From positions 124,001 to 188,000 of the forward strand of contig JAGIAD010000001.1 in the NCBI GenBank assembly GCA_017745075.1: 64,000 bases of DNA, given 5' to 3'. Every line of letters starts with the position of its first letter. Position 1 is the stretch's first letter. This DNA comes from Sphingobacteriaceae bacterium. Lineage in GTDB: Bacteria > Bacteroidota > Bacteroidia > Sphingobacteriales > Sphingobacteriaceae. Shown piece by piece: positions 45,819 through 54,252 of this stretch. The notes beneath the pieces are model-generated. The model searched no databases. It worked only from the letters and a program-made list of their open reading frames with translations, and was not told where the DNA came from. The translations under genes and the position numbers were made by a program.

Positions 45819-45840
45819 TATATTTGTAAAGTTAATTTAC
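45819..45840 (+). promoter_or_regulatory. MarR promoter -7 box with overlapping operator
   Basis: TATATTTG (45819-45826) matches the TAnnTTTG box, and GTAAAGTTAATTTAC (45826-45840) repeats the operator at 45688 with two changes. The site ends 7 bp before the MarR ATG, as expected for autorepression. Confidence 0.6.
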
Positions 45841-45847
45841 CATTAAT

Positions 45848-46291
45848 ATGCCTACTCAAACACAAGAGATTGCAGCCAAATTAAGAAGCACGGTTACACG
45901 TTTAACCCGTCAGTTACGCCGGCAGAACGTAAGTTCAGAGTTCAGCAATGCCGAATTGTTAACCATGTCGCTGCTCGAAACGCATGGAAAACTGTTATCT
46001 ACCGAACTTGCCGATCTGGAAAGGGTATCTAAACAGGCCATTTCACAGATCATAAACCGTTTGTATGATGCAAAATGCGTAGAACGTTTTCCAAGCGAAG
46101 AAGATAAAAGGAAAGTATTTATCGGCCTAACTAAATTAGGCGAAAAGCACATCATTGCCAGCCGTAAAATCAAGGAAGAATGGCTGGCACAAACACTCGA
46201 AAAAATATTTTCTTCCGAAGAAATCAACCTCATCCAGGCTTTTCTCCCACTCCTGTCGCGATTGGTGGAACATAACGGCGTAAGGGCATAA
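45848..46291 (+). CDS. MarR-family transcriptional regulator
   Basis: The protein has 147 residues. The winged helix is visible as LLTMSLLETHGKLLSTELAD, ERVSKQAISQIINRLYDAKC and the wing RFPSEEDKRKVFIGLTKLG. Helices at both ends would form the dimer. It is divergent from the MFS exporter, the common MarR-exporter arrangement, and shares a GTAAAGT-type palindrome with it. It stops 46 bp before the WalJ-like gene, with which it may be cotranscribed. Confidence 0.92.
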   Translation: MPTQTQEIAAKLRSTVTRLTRQLRRQNVSSEFSNAELLTMSLLETHGKLLSTELADLERVSKQAISQIINRLYDAKCVERFPSEEDKRKVFIGLTKLGEKHIIASRKIKEEWLAQTLEKIFSSEEINLIQAFLPLLSRLVEHNGVRA

Positions 46292-46337
46292 CCTCCTTTT
46301 TCTTTTAAGCAAATAAGCCTTATCTTGCAGGCAGAAA

Positions 46338-47174
46338 ATGGCACTATATTTTACATCAATAAATTCGGGAAGTAACGGCAATTGTTACTATGTGGGCAAC
46401 GATAACGAAGCGGTTTTGGTTGATGTGGGCCTCACCTGCCGGGAAGTTGAAAAGCGAATGACCCGTTTAGGGCTTTCGATGGGCAAAATTAAAGCTATTT
46501 TTATCTCGCACGAACACAGCGACCACATTAAAGGCCTGGCTGTGTTTGCAAAGAAGTATAAATTACCGGTATATATCAGTACGCCTACACTCAAAAACAG
46601 CAGATTGCTTTTAGACGAAAACAATATTTTCGCGCTAAACCACCTGCAACGTATCGAGATCGGCCGCCTAAAAATATCGGCATTTTCAAAATTTCATGAT
46701 GCCGCAGATCCATATAGTTTTACCGTAGAGTGCAATGACATCAGGGTTGGTATTTTTACCGACATTGGTACGGTATGCGACCGTTTGATTACCCATTTCA
46801 AAAATTGTCATGCAGCCTTTCTTGAAGCCAATTATGATACCGATATGCTACAGAACGGCCATTACCCGTATTTTTTAAAGAAGAGGATTATGGGAGGACA
46901 AGGGCACCTCAGCAACGCACAGGCACTGGAACTTTTCGTAAACCACAAGCCTGCCTACATGAGCCATTTATTGCTGAGTCATTTATCAAAAGACAATAAT
47001 GATCCAGAATTGGTTGAAAACCTTTTTAAAAAAGTTGCCGGCAGTACTTTTGTGAAAGTAGCTTCGAGATATGAAGAAACAGCGCTTTATTACGTAGGCG
47101 AAAGCCAAAACAATACACCAACCTACTCATTCGATCCCAATCTTTATCAGCCAGAGCAACTTAACCTGTTTTAA
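46338..47174 (+). CDS. MBL-fold metallo-hydrolase, WalJ/YycJ-like
   Basis: The protein has 278 residues and no signal peptide. The metal motif is ISHEHSDHIKGL (HEHSDH, 58-63). Other conserved points are SINSGSNGNCYYVG at the N terminus, FTDIGT, and LEANYD near residue 170. The start SGSNGN and the LEANYD segment are typical of WalJ (YycJ)-like cytoplasmic phosphodiesterase or exonuclease relatives. Its precise role in Bacteroidetes is not established. It ends in a 343-bp gene-free stretch. Confidence 0.88.
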   Translation: MALYFTSINSGSNGNCYYVGNDNEAVLVDVGLTCREVEKRMTRLGLSMGKIKAIFISHEHSDHIKGLAVFAKKYKLPVYISTPTLKNSRLLLDENNIFALNHLQRIEIGRLKISAFSKFHDAADPYSFTVECNDIRVGIFTDIGTVCDRLITHFKNCHAAFLEANYDTDMLQNGHYPYFLKKRIMGGQGHLSNAQALELFVNHKPAYMSHLLLSHLSKDNNDPELVENLFKKVAGSTFVKVASRYEETALYYVGESQNNTPTYSFDPNLYQPEQLNLF

Positions 47175-47517
47175 CATCCTAAAGTCAAAAACAAGCTGCA
47201 TTTTTGTTACAAATCCCGCTTATTTTAAGCGTTTTGGCTCATTATGCTCAAAACACAACTGTTAAACTTCATGAAATCCAAACAAATCAATTATTACTAA
47301 AACATTTTATTAAAAAAGGAGTTATATATATACTTCATAAATAGTTTGTTTGGTTTATTGGGGGCTTATGGATTTAAGCCCCTTTCTTATGCCTTAAATT
47401 TTGCAATTCATTCTGGTTAAAAAACCGCCAATACTTATCCATATTATATTTTAAATTTTAGTTATATTAGATTGACAATCATCCTGATATAATATTAAAC
47501 CTTTAAATAATAATTAT
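47175..47517. other. Gene-free region between the WalJ-like gene and aqpZ
   Basis: The 343 bp are AT-rich. They contain a terminator-like hairpin at 47360-47382 and the aqpZ promoter region. No coding frame or recognisable small RNA is seen. Confidence 0.5.
47360..47386 (+). terminator. Rho-independent terminator candidate
   Basis: GGGGCTT (47361-47367) pairs with AAGCCCC (47376-47382) around an 8-nt loop and is followed by TTTCTT. It lies 186 bp after the WalJ-like stop and could end that transcript. Confidence 0.65.
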
Positions 47518-48225
47518 ATGGAGACAAGTAGACTTTCTAAATTCAGTGCCGAATTCCTGGGCACGCTCGTTTTGGTTTTAATGGGTTGTGGAAGCGCGGT
47601 TATAGCCGGTGCTAATGGCACAACCGGAGTTGGCCTATTAGGTATATCTTTTGCCTTTGGCTTATCAGTTACGGCGATGGCTTATGCCATAGGGCATATT
47701 TCAGGCTGCCATATTAATCCGGCCATTTCAATAGGAATGGTAATAGCAGGCCGCATGAAAATTAGCGAAGCCGCCTATTATATTGTAGCGCAGGTACTTG
47801 GTGCCATTGCCGGTGCCTTTATTTTGTTACAAATTGCTTCAGGAAAAGCAGAATATTCTTTGGCCGCAAATGGATTAGGGCAAAATGGTTTTGGGGCATT
47901 ATCTCCTCAGCATTACAGCTTACAGGCTGGTTTTATTGCCGAAATTGTGCTCACTTTTATTTTCTTATTGGTCATTTTTGGCTCAACATCGACCAAAAAC
48001 ATTAACGGAGGCTTTGCCGGACTGGCAATTGGCTTAAGTTTAACACTTATTCATATTGTGGGTATCCCGGTAACCGGGGTATCGGTAAACCCTGCCCGCA
48101 GTATCGGACCTGCTTTATTGGTTGGCGGAGAGGCGTTAAGCCAGGTTTGGCTCTTTATAGTGGCTCCGATTATTGGAGCAGCATTAAGCGCTTTAATCTG
48201 GAAAACAGTTTTGGAGAAAAACTGA
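47518..48225 (+). CDS. aqpZ: Aquaporin Z
   Basis: The protein has 235 residues with six membrane helices and two half-helices. The NPA motifs are in SGCHINPAIS (67-69) and GVSVNPARSIG (191-193). The selectivity-filter residues fit water channels: His in LIHIVGIPVTG and Arg194 after the second NPA, as in E. coli AqpZ. It lets water cross the inner membrane in osmotic adaptation. It is monocistronic and converges on the glutathione peroxidase gene across a strong hairpin. Confidence 0.96.
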   Translation: METSRLSKFSAEFLGTLVLVLMGCGSAVIAGANGTTGVGLLGISFAFGLSVTAMAYAIGHISGCHINPAISIGMVIAGRMKISEAAYYIVAQVLGAIAGAFILLQIASGKAEYSLAANGLGQNGFGALSPQHYSLQAGFIAEIVLTFIFLLVIFGSTSTKNINGGFAGLAIGLSLTLIHIVGIPVTGVSVNPARSIGPALLVGGEALSQVWLFIVAPIIGAALSALIWKTVLEKN

Positions 48226-48233
48226 TCAGGTAA

Positions 48234-48291
48234 AAGGCAGAAGGTTTAAGGGCTGGAAGGAAAAACCTTCTACCTTATAACCTTCTGCCTT
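48234..48291. terminator. Bidirectional terminator between aqpZ and glutathione peroxidase
   Basis: AAGGCAGAAGGTTTAAGG pairs with CCTTATAACCTTCTGCCTT with a single-base bulge, and an inner GGAAGG/CCTTC pair closes the loop. The 58-bp element fills the gap between the two convergent stop codons. Confidence 0.8.
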
Positions 48292-48298
48292 CCGCCTA

Positions 48299-48811
48299 TT
48301 ATAAGTTTTTAATAATCGCCTCGTCTGTAGGCTTAGTTTTGGAACGGAAACGGTGAACAAGCTCTCCTTTTTCGTTGATCAGGAATTTCTCAAAGTTCCA
48401 TTTAATATCGCCCTGTTCTTCCGTATTGGTCTGTGAGGTTAAATATTTAAATAATGGACTGATATCGTCGCCCTTTACACTGCTTTTCTCTGCAAGCAGG
48501 AATGAAACATTATACTTTCCTGTACAAAATTCCTTGATCTCGGCATTGGTAGAAAACTCCTGGCCACCAAAGTTGCCTGCTGGGAAACCGATCAGCACTA
48601 CTTTTTTACCATATTCTTTTTGAAGTTTTTCCAAATCTTCATATTGAGGGGTAAAACCACATTTAGAAGCGGTGTTAACAATTAAGATCTTTTTGCCTTT
48701 AAATTTAGATAACTTGATTTCTTTACCATCAATGGTTTTAAAGCTGAAACCGTAAACATTTTTTGGTGGCGACACCAATAAGTTTAATAAGATTAAGATT
48801 GTACTGATCAT
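48299..48811 (-). CDS. Glutathione peroxidase family protein (thiol peroxidase)
   Basis: The protein has 170 residues, with a hydrophobic N-terminal segment (MISTILILLNLLV) that may be an export signal. The peroxidatic cysteine is in NTASKCGFTPQY (Cys51), followed by IGFPAGNFGGQE with the conserved Gln and by KWNFEKFLI with the conserved Trp. The enzyme reduces peroxides; bacterial Cys-type members usually use thioredoxin rather than glutathione. It is the only oxidative-stress enzyme here apart from trxB at the right edge. Confidence 0.94.
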   Translation of the reverse strand: MISTILILLNLLVSPPKNVYGFSFKTIDGKEIKLSKFKGKKILIVNTASKCGFTPQYEDLEKLQKEYGKKVVLIGFPAGNFGGQEFSTNAEIKEFCTGKYNVSFLLAEKSSVKGDDISPLFKYLTSQTNTEEQGDIKWNFEKFLINEKGELVHRFRSKTKPTDEAIIKNL

Positions 48812-49425
48812 AGCTGTTTTTATTTTATATACGAATATAGTTACAAATAAGTTGCCGCGATGTAATGTAGCTGTAAATTATGTGATATGCATAATTAAAG
48901 CACTTAAGGCTTTGCGATAGTAAGAAAAACGGATTATTTCATCGAAAAATACTATTCACCATCTTTTTAATGAAATTTAGATCTGGCTGCATTCAAAAAA
49001 TCGGTTCTTTTTTTGATCAGAAAATGCAAGTGCAGTAATTCTTGGCAGTTACAGTCCTGCTACCGCTTATAGTCCTCGCTGCGCTGTGGGCTATTCCGCT
49101 CTATCCGGTTTAATTAACAGCAACCTGCTGCTCTTTTGTAACTTCAGTTTAGCACAACGTCATTAAAACCTAAATAGCAGTACTTCATGGGGCATCTAAA
49201 CTTGACCAGACCGAGAATCGAGGTTGAGGATTTGCAGTAAAGGGCGGGGCAAAGCCATTCCTATTAATTACAGGCATTGCTTTCCAAAAAATAATTAAAA
49301 CCTGATTAAAATCGCGCTATAAACCAATATATCTCACCTAACTTAATAAAAAAAAATGTATTAAATTCTCTTGAGGTTTGGATTTATGCCTTAATTATAG
49401 CTTTATTTGCACAAAAACGTATTTC
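48812..49425. other. Gene-free 614-bp region upstream of topA
   Basis: No frame is credible. The middle part is less AT-rich: a GCGCTGTGGGCTATTCCGCT run (49081-49100) is of the style of dispersed Bacteroidetes repeats. CAGCAACCTGCTG with CTTTTGT (49118-49139) also occurs at 14190. The right end holds the topA promoter. Confidence 0.5.
49377..49409 (+). promoter_or_regulatory. topA: Candidate topA promoter
   Basis: TTTG at 49377-49380 is followed after 21 bp by TTTATTTG (49402-49409), one base from TAnnTTTG; an overlapping TAGCTTTA gives a 17-bp spacer. Transcription would start just before the ATG at 49426, leaving a very short leader. Confidence 0.35.
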
Positions 49426-51990
49426 ATGGCAAAAAATTTATTAATCGTCGAGTCACCTGCAAAAGCTAAAACTATAGAAGGCTACCTAGGTAAAGATTTT
49501 CTTGTAAAATCGAGCTATGGTCACATTCGTGATTTAGTTAAAGGCGATATGGCCATTGATATCAAAAATAATTTTGCCCAAACCTACGAAGTACCTACTG
49601 ATAAGAAAAATGTAGTAGCCGAATTAAAAAAACTGGCTAAAGAAGCCGAAATGGTATGGCTAGCATCCGATGAGGACCGCGAGGGGGAAGCCATTTCCTG
49701 GCACTTATTTGAAACTTTAGGCCTAAAGGTAGAGAAAACAAAACGTATTGTTTTTCATGAAATTACCAAACCAGCAATTTTAAAAGCAATTGAAAGTCCG
49801 CGCGGGATAGATTACAACCTGGTAAATGCCCAACAGGCGCGCCGTGTATTAGATCGCTTAGTGGGCTTTGAGCTCTCCCCTGTCCTGTGGAAAAAGGTAA
49901 AGCCATCTTTATCAGCAGGCCGTGTACAATCGGTTGCAGTACGTTTAATTGTGGATAGAGAAAGAGAAATTTTAAACTTTAACGCATCCGCTGTTTATAA
50001 AATCACCGCTCAGTTTTCTACAGGTAAGGGAAAAGAAACTGTAAAAGCAGAATTGCCACAGCGTTTTGAAAATGAGGCTGAAGCTGAAAAATTTCTTCAG
50101 GACTGTGTTAATGCCAGGTTCAACATTACCAGCCTGGAAACCAAGCCTGCTAAACGTAATCCGGCTGCTCCATTTACCACCTCAACCTTACAACAGGAAG
50201 CTTCAAGGAAATTAGGTTTTTCGGTTGCAAGAACCATGCAGGTGGCACAAAGACTGTACGAAGCAGGTAAGATTACCTATATGAGAACAGACTCGGTAAA
50301 CTTATCAGAAACAGCTATAAATGCTGCAGCAGCTGAAATAAAATCAGCTTATGGTGATAAATACCACCAGCCAAGGGTTTATAAAACCAAATCGGCTGGA
50401 GCCCAGGAAGCTCACGAAGCCATCCGTCCGACCTATTTCGACAGGCATACGGTTGATGGCGATATTTCGGAAAAACGTTTGTACGATCTGATCTGGAAAC
50501 GCTCTATTGCGTCGCAGATGAGCGAAGCACAATTTGAAAAAACAACTGCCCAGATTACAGCTTCAACACGCAAGGAATACCTGGTTGCAGAAGGTGAAGT
50601 ATTAAAGTTCGATGGTTTCTTAAAAGTTTACCTCGAATCAACCGATGATGAAGAAAATGAGGAAAAAGAAGGTGGTGCAATTTTACCTCCTTTAAGCAAG
50701 GGACAGGAACTATTTTTAAAAGAAATGCAGGCAACGGAGCGTTACTCGCGCCCGCCGGCAAGATATACAGAGGCCAGTTTGGTTAAAAAGTTAGAAGAAC
50801 TGGGCATAGGCCGGCCATCTACTTACGCACCAACTATCTCTACGGTACAAAACCGTGGTTATGTGGTTAAAGAAGATAGAGAAGGTAAACAACGTAAGTA
50901 TACTGCTTTCGTATTAGCCGATGGACAGGTAAAAAAAGAAATAAGATCTGAAATTACCGGCGCCGAAAAATCGAAACTCTTCCCTACCGACATTGGCGAA
51001 GTGGTAAACGATTTCCTGGTAGAACACTTTAAAGGTATTGTAGATTTTAATTTTACTGCCAAAGTAGAAAAGGAATTCGATGAAATTGCGCAGGGTTTAC
51101 AGGAGTGGACCAAAATGCTGCATTCGTTTTATAATCCTTTCCACAATGAGGTAGAAACAACCTTAGAAACTGCTGAACGAGCCACTGGTGAACGTTTATT
51201 GGGTGTTGACCCGGATACGGGTAAAAATGTTTACACCAAAGTAGGTAAATTTGGTCCTTTAGTGCAGATCGGTGAACTTGACGAGGAAGAAAAACCACGT
51301 TATGCCAGTTTAATGCGTAATCAATCAGTAGCTACCATTACCTTAGATGATGCTCTGGAACTGTTCAAACTTCCTTTCCAGTTGCCTGATTTTGAAGGTA
51401 AAGAAGTAGTGATCGGTGTTGGCCGTTTCGGACCTTATGTAAAATGGGGCGAAAGTTTTATTTCACTTCCTAAAAATGAAGATCCTTTATCGGTTACTTA
51501 CGATAGAGCTGTTGAAATTATCCGCCAAAAAATGGACGATGATGCACCTATTGCTTATTACGAAGGTTTAGGCGTTACAAAAGGCAAAGGACGCTTTGGT
51601 CCATTTATTAAATGGAACGATCTTTTTATCAATATTCCGGCAAAAGGTTACGATTTTGATAACCTCACCCAGGAAAACATCGAAACTTTAATTAGCAAAA
51701 AAGTTGAAAAAGAAGCCAACAGGTATATTAAAACCTGGGAGGCAGAAAAAATTTCAATCGAAAATGGCCGTTGGGGACCATTTATCCGTTTTGGCAAATT
51801 GATGCTTAAATTGAGAAACAACGAGGCAACCAAGCAAAAATACACGCCGGAAGAATTGGCCGACATTGATTTGGAAACAGTTAAGAAAATGATTGTAGAG
51901 CAGGTACCTAATGCTTTCGAAACGAAGAAAAAAGCACCGATAAAGAAGAAAGCAGCACCAGCAAAGAAGGCAGTAGCAAAGAAGAAATAG
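49426..51990 (+). CDS. topA: DNA topoisomerase I (type IA)
   Basis: The ATG at 49426 gives MAKNLLIVESPAKAKTIEGY, the usual N terminus of the TOPRIM domain; an upstream start would add 16 unrelated residues. The 854-residue protein has the acidic SDEDREGEAISWH, the FHEITKPAI and RRVLDRLVGFELSP segments, and the active-site tyrosine in ITYMRTDS (Tyr285). Instead of zinc ribbons the C-terminal third has repeated GRFGP(Y/F)(V/I)KW modules at about 640, 710 and 770, then a Lys/Ala tail (KKKAPIKKKAAPAKKAVAKK). It relaxes negative supercoils. No cysteine-rich finger is present. Confidence 0.97.
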   Translation: MAKNLLIVESPAKAKTIEGYLGKDFLVKSSYGHIRDLVKGDMAIDIKNNFAQTYEVPTDKKNVVAELKKLAKEAEMVWLASDEDREGEAISWHLFETLGLKVEKTKRIVFHEITKPAILKAIESPRGIDYNLVNAQQARRVLDRLVGFELSPVLWKKVKPSLSAGRVQSVAVRLIVDREREILNFNASAVYKITAQFSTGKGKETVKAELPQRFENEAEAEKFLQDCVNARFNITSLETKPAKRNPAAPFTTSTLQQEASRKLGFSVARTMQVAQRLYEAGKITYMRTDSVNLSETAINAAAAEIKSAYGDKYHQPRVYKTKSAGAQEAHEAIRPTYFDRHTVDGDISEKRLYDLIWKRSIASQMSEAQFEKTTAQITASTRKEYLVAEGEVLKFDGFLKVYLESTDDEENEEKEGGAILPPLSKGQELFLKEMQATERYSRPPARYTEASLVKKLEELGIGRPSTYAPTISTVQNRGYVVKEDREGKQRKYTAFVLADGQVKKEIRSEITGAEKSKLFPTDIGEVVNDFLVEHFKGIVDFNFTAKVEKEFDEIAQGLQEWTKMLHSFYNPFHNEVETTLETAERATGERLLGVDPDTGKNVYTKVGKFGPLVQIGELDEEEKPRYASLMRNQSVATITLDDALELFKLPFQLPDFEGKEVVIGVGRFGPYVKWGESFISLPKNEDPLSVTYDRAVEIIRQKMDDDAPIAYYEGLGVTKGKGRFGPFIKWNDLFINIPAKGYDFDNLTQENIETLISKKVEKEANRYIKTWEAEKISIENGRWGPFIRFGKLMLKLRNNEATKQKYTPEELADIDLETVKKMIVEQVPNAFETKKKAPIKKKAAPAKKAVAKKK

Positions 51991-52054
51991 GATCAGGATT
52001 AAAGAATTTTAGGATTACCCAAATAAAATTGCGCGCATAGCCAATTAACGGTAT

Positions 52055-52114
52055 TGTCATCCTGAGCCTGTCGAAGGACATTTAGGTAAGTGTTTCGACA
52101 AGCTGAACATGACA
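52055..52114. repeat. Inverted dispersed repeat after topA
   Basis: The left arm TGTCATCCTGAGCCTGTCGAA (21 bases, 52055-52075) pairs with the right arm at 52094-52114 (TTCGACAAGC then TGAACATGACA) with four mismatches across an 18-nt loop. The left arm is the reverse complement of the core of the 49-bp repeats near 21 kb. It may also end topA transcripts. Confidence 0.75.
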
Positions 52115-52177
52115 GGCAAAAAATCAAAATTTAACCCCTGCAATTAACCGATTAAACAATTTAAACAGTTAACCCTT

Positions 52178-52582
52178 TTGAAAGCAGATTTACCAGAAAA
52201 TAGAGTTGAAGATATTGCAATGGCCGTTGTATTAATGGGCGAAACTCCTGAAGTAAGGAGCTGGACAGTTTATCTCATTAATTTAAAAAACGAGCCGATA
52301 ACAAATGTTTTGATCAGCTCTAAAGGTTATGGTGAAAAAGATGGAAAACAGGTAAAAACTTCTGTTTTAAGACACTTTGTTGGCGATATGGAAGCAAACT
52401 CCTTTGCCGGTGTAGAAGCTATTGATCCTGAAGTTTTTGGACTAACCAACGAGTATTGGCTGAGCTATTACATTGGCAGCACCATCTACGACAAAAAATT
52501 TATTTTCCTGCCCGAAAGTATTATCGATTCAAACCTGATCAAAATACCGTTGGTTAACCGGCCTGGGGTGATGATAAAATAG
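52178..52582 (+). CDS. Conserved 134-aa protein of unknown function
   Basis: The frame starts at a TTG (52178), which gives MKADLPENRVEDIAMAVVLM. I prefer it to the ATG at 52220 because the LPENxVEDIA stretch looks conserved in Bacteroidetes homologues as I remember them. The protein has no signal peptide and a beta-rich pattern (WTVYLINLKNEPITNVLISS, KGYGEKDGKQVKTSVLRHFV, YDKKFIFLPESII). No catalytic motif is seen. It follows topA with a repeat in between, and ends before a convergent ATPase gene. Confidence 0.72.
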   Translation: MKADLPENRVEDIAMAVVLMGETPEVRSWTVYLINLKNEPITNVLISSKGYGEKDGKQVKTSVLRHFVGDMEANSFAGVEAIDPEVFGLTNEYWLSYYIGSTIYDKKFIFLPESIIDSNLIKIPLVNRPGVMIK

Positions 52583-52630
52583 TACTTAGTCTAGAATCTT
52601 TGACTATAGACTTAATTGAAGGCTTAATAA

Positions 52631-53782
52631 TTAAAAACCTGTACTATCCCAGGGATATATATTAATTTCATTACTCCTTAATTGCTTTTCATTGCCTGCA
52701 TATATTATTTGCCCACCTGTACTGCTTGTCAATTTATTCCAAAAAGTAATTCCTTTAAAGTAATCGCTATTAATTGTCTTACCTGCTTTAATTTCAATAG
52801 GCAGAAGCTTTCCTGCATTATCAATCAGCACATCGATTTCATTTCCCACATTATCCCGCCAAAAGAAAATATTGTCACTTAAACCTAAATTAAACCGGCT
52901 CTTTAACAGTTCTACAACAACCATATTTTCAAAAAGACTTCCTTTAACCGGATGAGTATCGAGTTGCAATTCGTTTTGTATGCCTAACAATGCAGCCGCT
53001 AATCCAGTATCATAGAAATATAATTTAGGCATTTTTACCACTCGCTTATTGAAATTTTGATGATGAGGTTTTAAAAGATATAGGACAAAACTGCTCTCTA
53101 AAATGCCAATCCACGATGCTATAGTTTTACTATCAACTCCTACTTCGATCCCCAAACTATTCATGTTCAACAGTTGACCAACTCTGCCGGCACATAACCT
53201 TAAAAATCTTTCGAATAGAGATAAATTAGTAATGTTCTTGATTTGTCTTACATCTTTTTCCAAATAAGTTTGAATATAATTTTGATGCCATTTGTATGGA
53301 GGAATATTTTGGTCATAAATAGGCGGATACCCTCCTTTAACAAGAAATTCATTTACATCGTTTGAAATAATTTTTGCGGCTTTTAATTCAGGGATAGAAA
53401 AGGGCAAAAGTTTTATATACGCAATTCTACCAGCTAAGCTTTGAACTATACTTTCCTGCAAAAGGAAATTATTAGAGCCTGTAATGATAAATTTCCCGAA
53501 CGATGAAGACTCGTCGAGAATTTGCTGGAGGTATGAAAAAAGATTGGGTGTTCTTTGTGCCTCATCTAAAATTGCACCTTCTGGAAATTGACTCAAGAAT
53601 CCACGAGGGTCATCTTCTGCAAAAAGACGAGTATCAGGATTTTCCAAAGAAACGTATGGCTTATTTGGAAATACACTCTTAGTTAATGTTGTTTTTCCAG
53701 ATTGGCGAGGACCAATTACTGCGACAGATTTAAATTGTGTACTTAATTCTAATAATTCTTTTTGTACTAACCGCTGGATCAT
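52631..53782 (-). CDS. AAA-type ATPase with DUF4143 domain
   Basis: The ATG at 53782 gives 383 residues; a TTG two codons upstream is also possible. Walker A is AVIGPRQSGKTTL (about 22-34), Walker B is GAILDEAQRTPNLF and the sensor is FIITGSNNFLLQ. The C-terminal DUF4143 half carries the family segments GRVGQLLNMNSLG, FYDTGLAAALLGI, GSLFENMVVVELLKSR, FFWRDNVGNEIDVLIDN and PIEIKAGKT. The last blocks (E-x-DVL, EIKAG) resemble a PD-(D/E)XK nuclease-like core. The cellular role of this widespread family is unknown. Its base composition looks more AT-rich than its neighbours, and it has a long palindrome at its start, which may mark it as accessory. Confidence 0.87.
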   Translation of the reverse strand: MIQRLVQKELLELSTQFKSVAVIGPRQSGKTTLTKSVFPNKPYVSLENPDTRLFAEDDPRGFLSQFPEGAILDEAQRTPNLFSYLQQILDESSSFGKFIITGSNNFLLQESIVQSLAGRIAYIKLLPFSIPELKAAKIISNDVNEFLVKGGYPPIYDQNIPPYKWHQNYIQTYLEKDVRQIKNITNLSLFERFLRLCAGRVGQLLNMNSLGIEVGVDSKTIASWIGILESSFVLYLLKPHHQNFNKRVVKMPKLYFYDTGLAAALLGIQNELQLDTHPVKGSLFENMVVVELLKSRFNLGLSDNIFFWRDNVGNEIDVLIDNAGKLLPIEIKAGKTINSDYFKGITFWNKLTSSTGGQIIYAGNEKQLRSNEINIYPWDSTGF

Positions 53783-53790
53783 AAACAAAT

Positions 53791-53823
53791 TTACAATTTC
53801 GGAATCAAATTCCGAAATTGTAA
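53791..53823. repeat. Perfect 15-bp inverted repeat at the start of the DUF4143 ATPase gene
   Basis: TTACAATTTCGGAAT (53791-53805) and ATTCCGAAATTGTAA (53809-53823) are exact inverted copies separated by CAA. On the minus strand the element is 8 bp before the ATPase ATG and 6 bp after the stop of the preceding gene, and is followed by ATTTGTTTAT. It could be an operator, a terminator for the preceding gene, or an insertion scar. Confidence 0.85.
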
Positions 53824-53829
53824 AAATTA

Positions 53830-54252
53830 TTATAATACTTTAATCGCCTGTCTGCCGAGCAGCTTCCATCCTGCTTTTTCTTTACTCCAGATTAAAAGAA
53901 TATATAGCTTTACATTCCCTGGAACATTTTTATCGTTTGTTTTAGCATTTAGGGTATGTCTAACCAAGGCTGTTTTATTCTGAATGATAACAGATTGATC
54001 GGTTAGGTTGATATCTATAAAATCAGATTCTCCGGAAAGTAACGAGTGCATAAATTCCTGTTTAGTCTGTATTTTCCCACTTGAGTGGCCGTAGCTTAAA
54101 TTATTAAGCAGCATTTTATCCAATGCCACGCTATCTGGTGTAACCATCAGTTTGGTCAATTGCGTAACAGCATTTTCTACTTCAGCCTTTTGTGCAAAAC
54201 AAAAATGTGTAGAAATTAATAAACACGAAAAAATTAAGAGTTTCCTGATCAT
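53830..54252 (-). CDS. Secreted NTF2-like protein (DUF4440-like)
   Basis: The ATG at 54252 opens a signal peptide (MIRKLLIFSCLLISTHFCFA) and gives 140 residues; an earlier start would bury it behind 27 residues. The mature protein has the short NTF2-like cone pattern: VENAVTQLTKLMV, LDKMLLNNLSYGHSSGKIQT, FMHSLLSGESDFIDINLTDQ, ALVRHTLNAK and YILLIWSKEKAGWKLLGRQA. The SYGHSSG and WKLLGRQA pieces fit DUF4440 proteins, a SnoaL-type fold of mostly unknown function. It is upstream of the ATPase gene on the same strand. Confidence 0.75.
   Translation of the reverse strand: MIRKLLIFSCLLISTHFCFAQKAEVENAVTQLTKLMVTPDSVALDKMLLNNLSYGHSSGKIQTKQEFMHSLLSGESDFIDINLTDQSVIIQNKTALVRHTLNAKTNDKNVPGNVKLYILLIWSKEKAGWKLLGRQAIKVL

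Noticed and set aside
45910..46344. Minus-strand frame of 144 codons opposite marR
   Set aside because: It overlaps the well-defined MarR gene fully and has no domain; the coding signal belongs to the plus strand.
47472..47493. TTGACA and TATAAT before aqpZ as a sigma-70 promoter
   Set aside because: The spacer is only 10 bp instead of about 17, and Bacteroidetes promoters follow a different consensus. The match is probably chance in AT-rich DNA.
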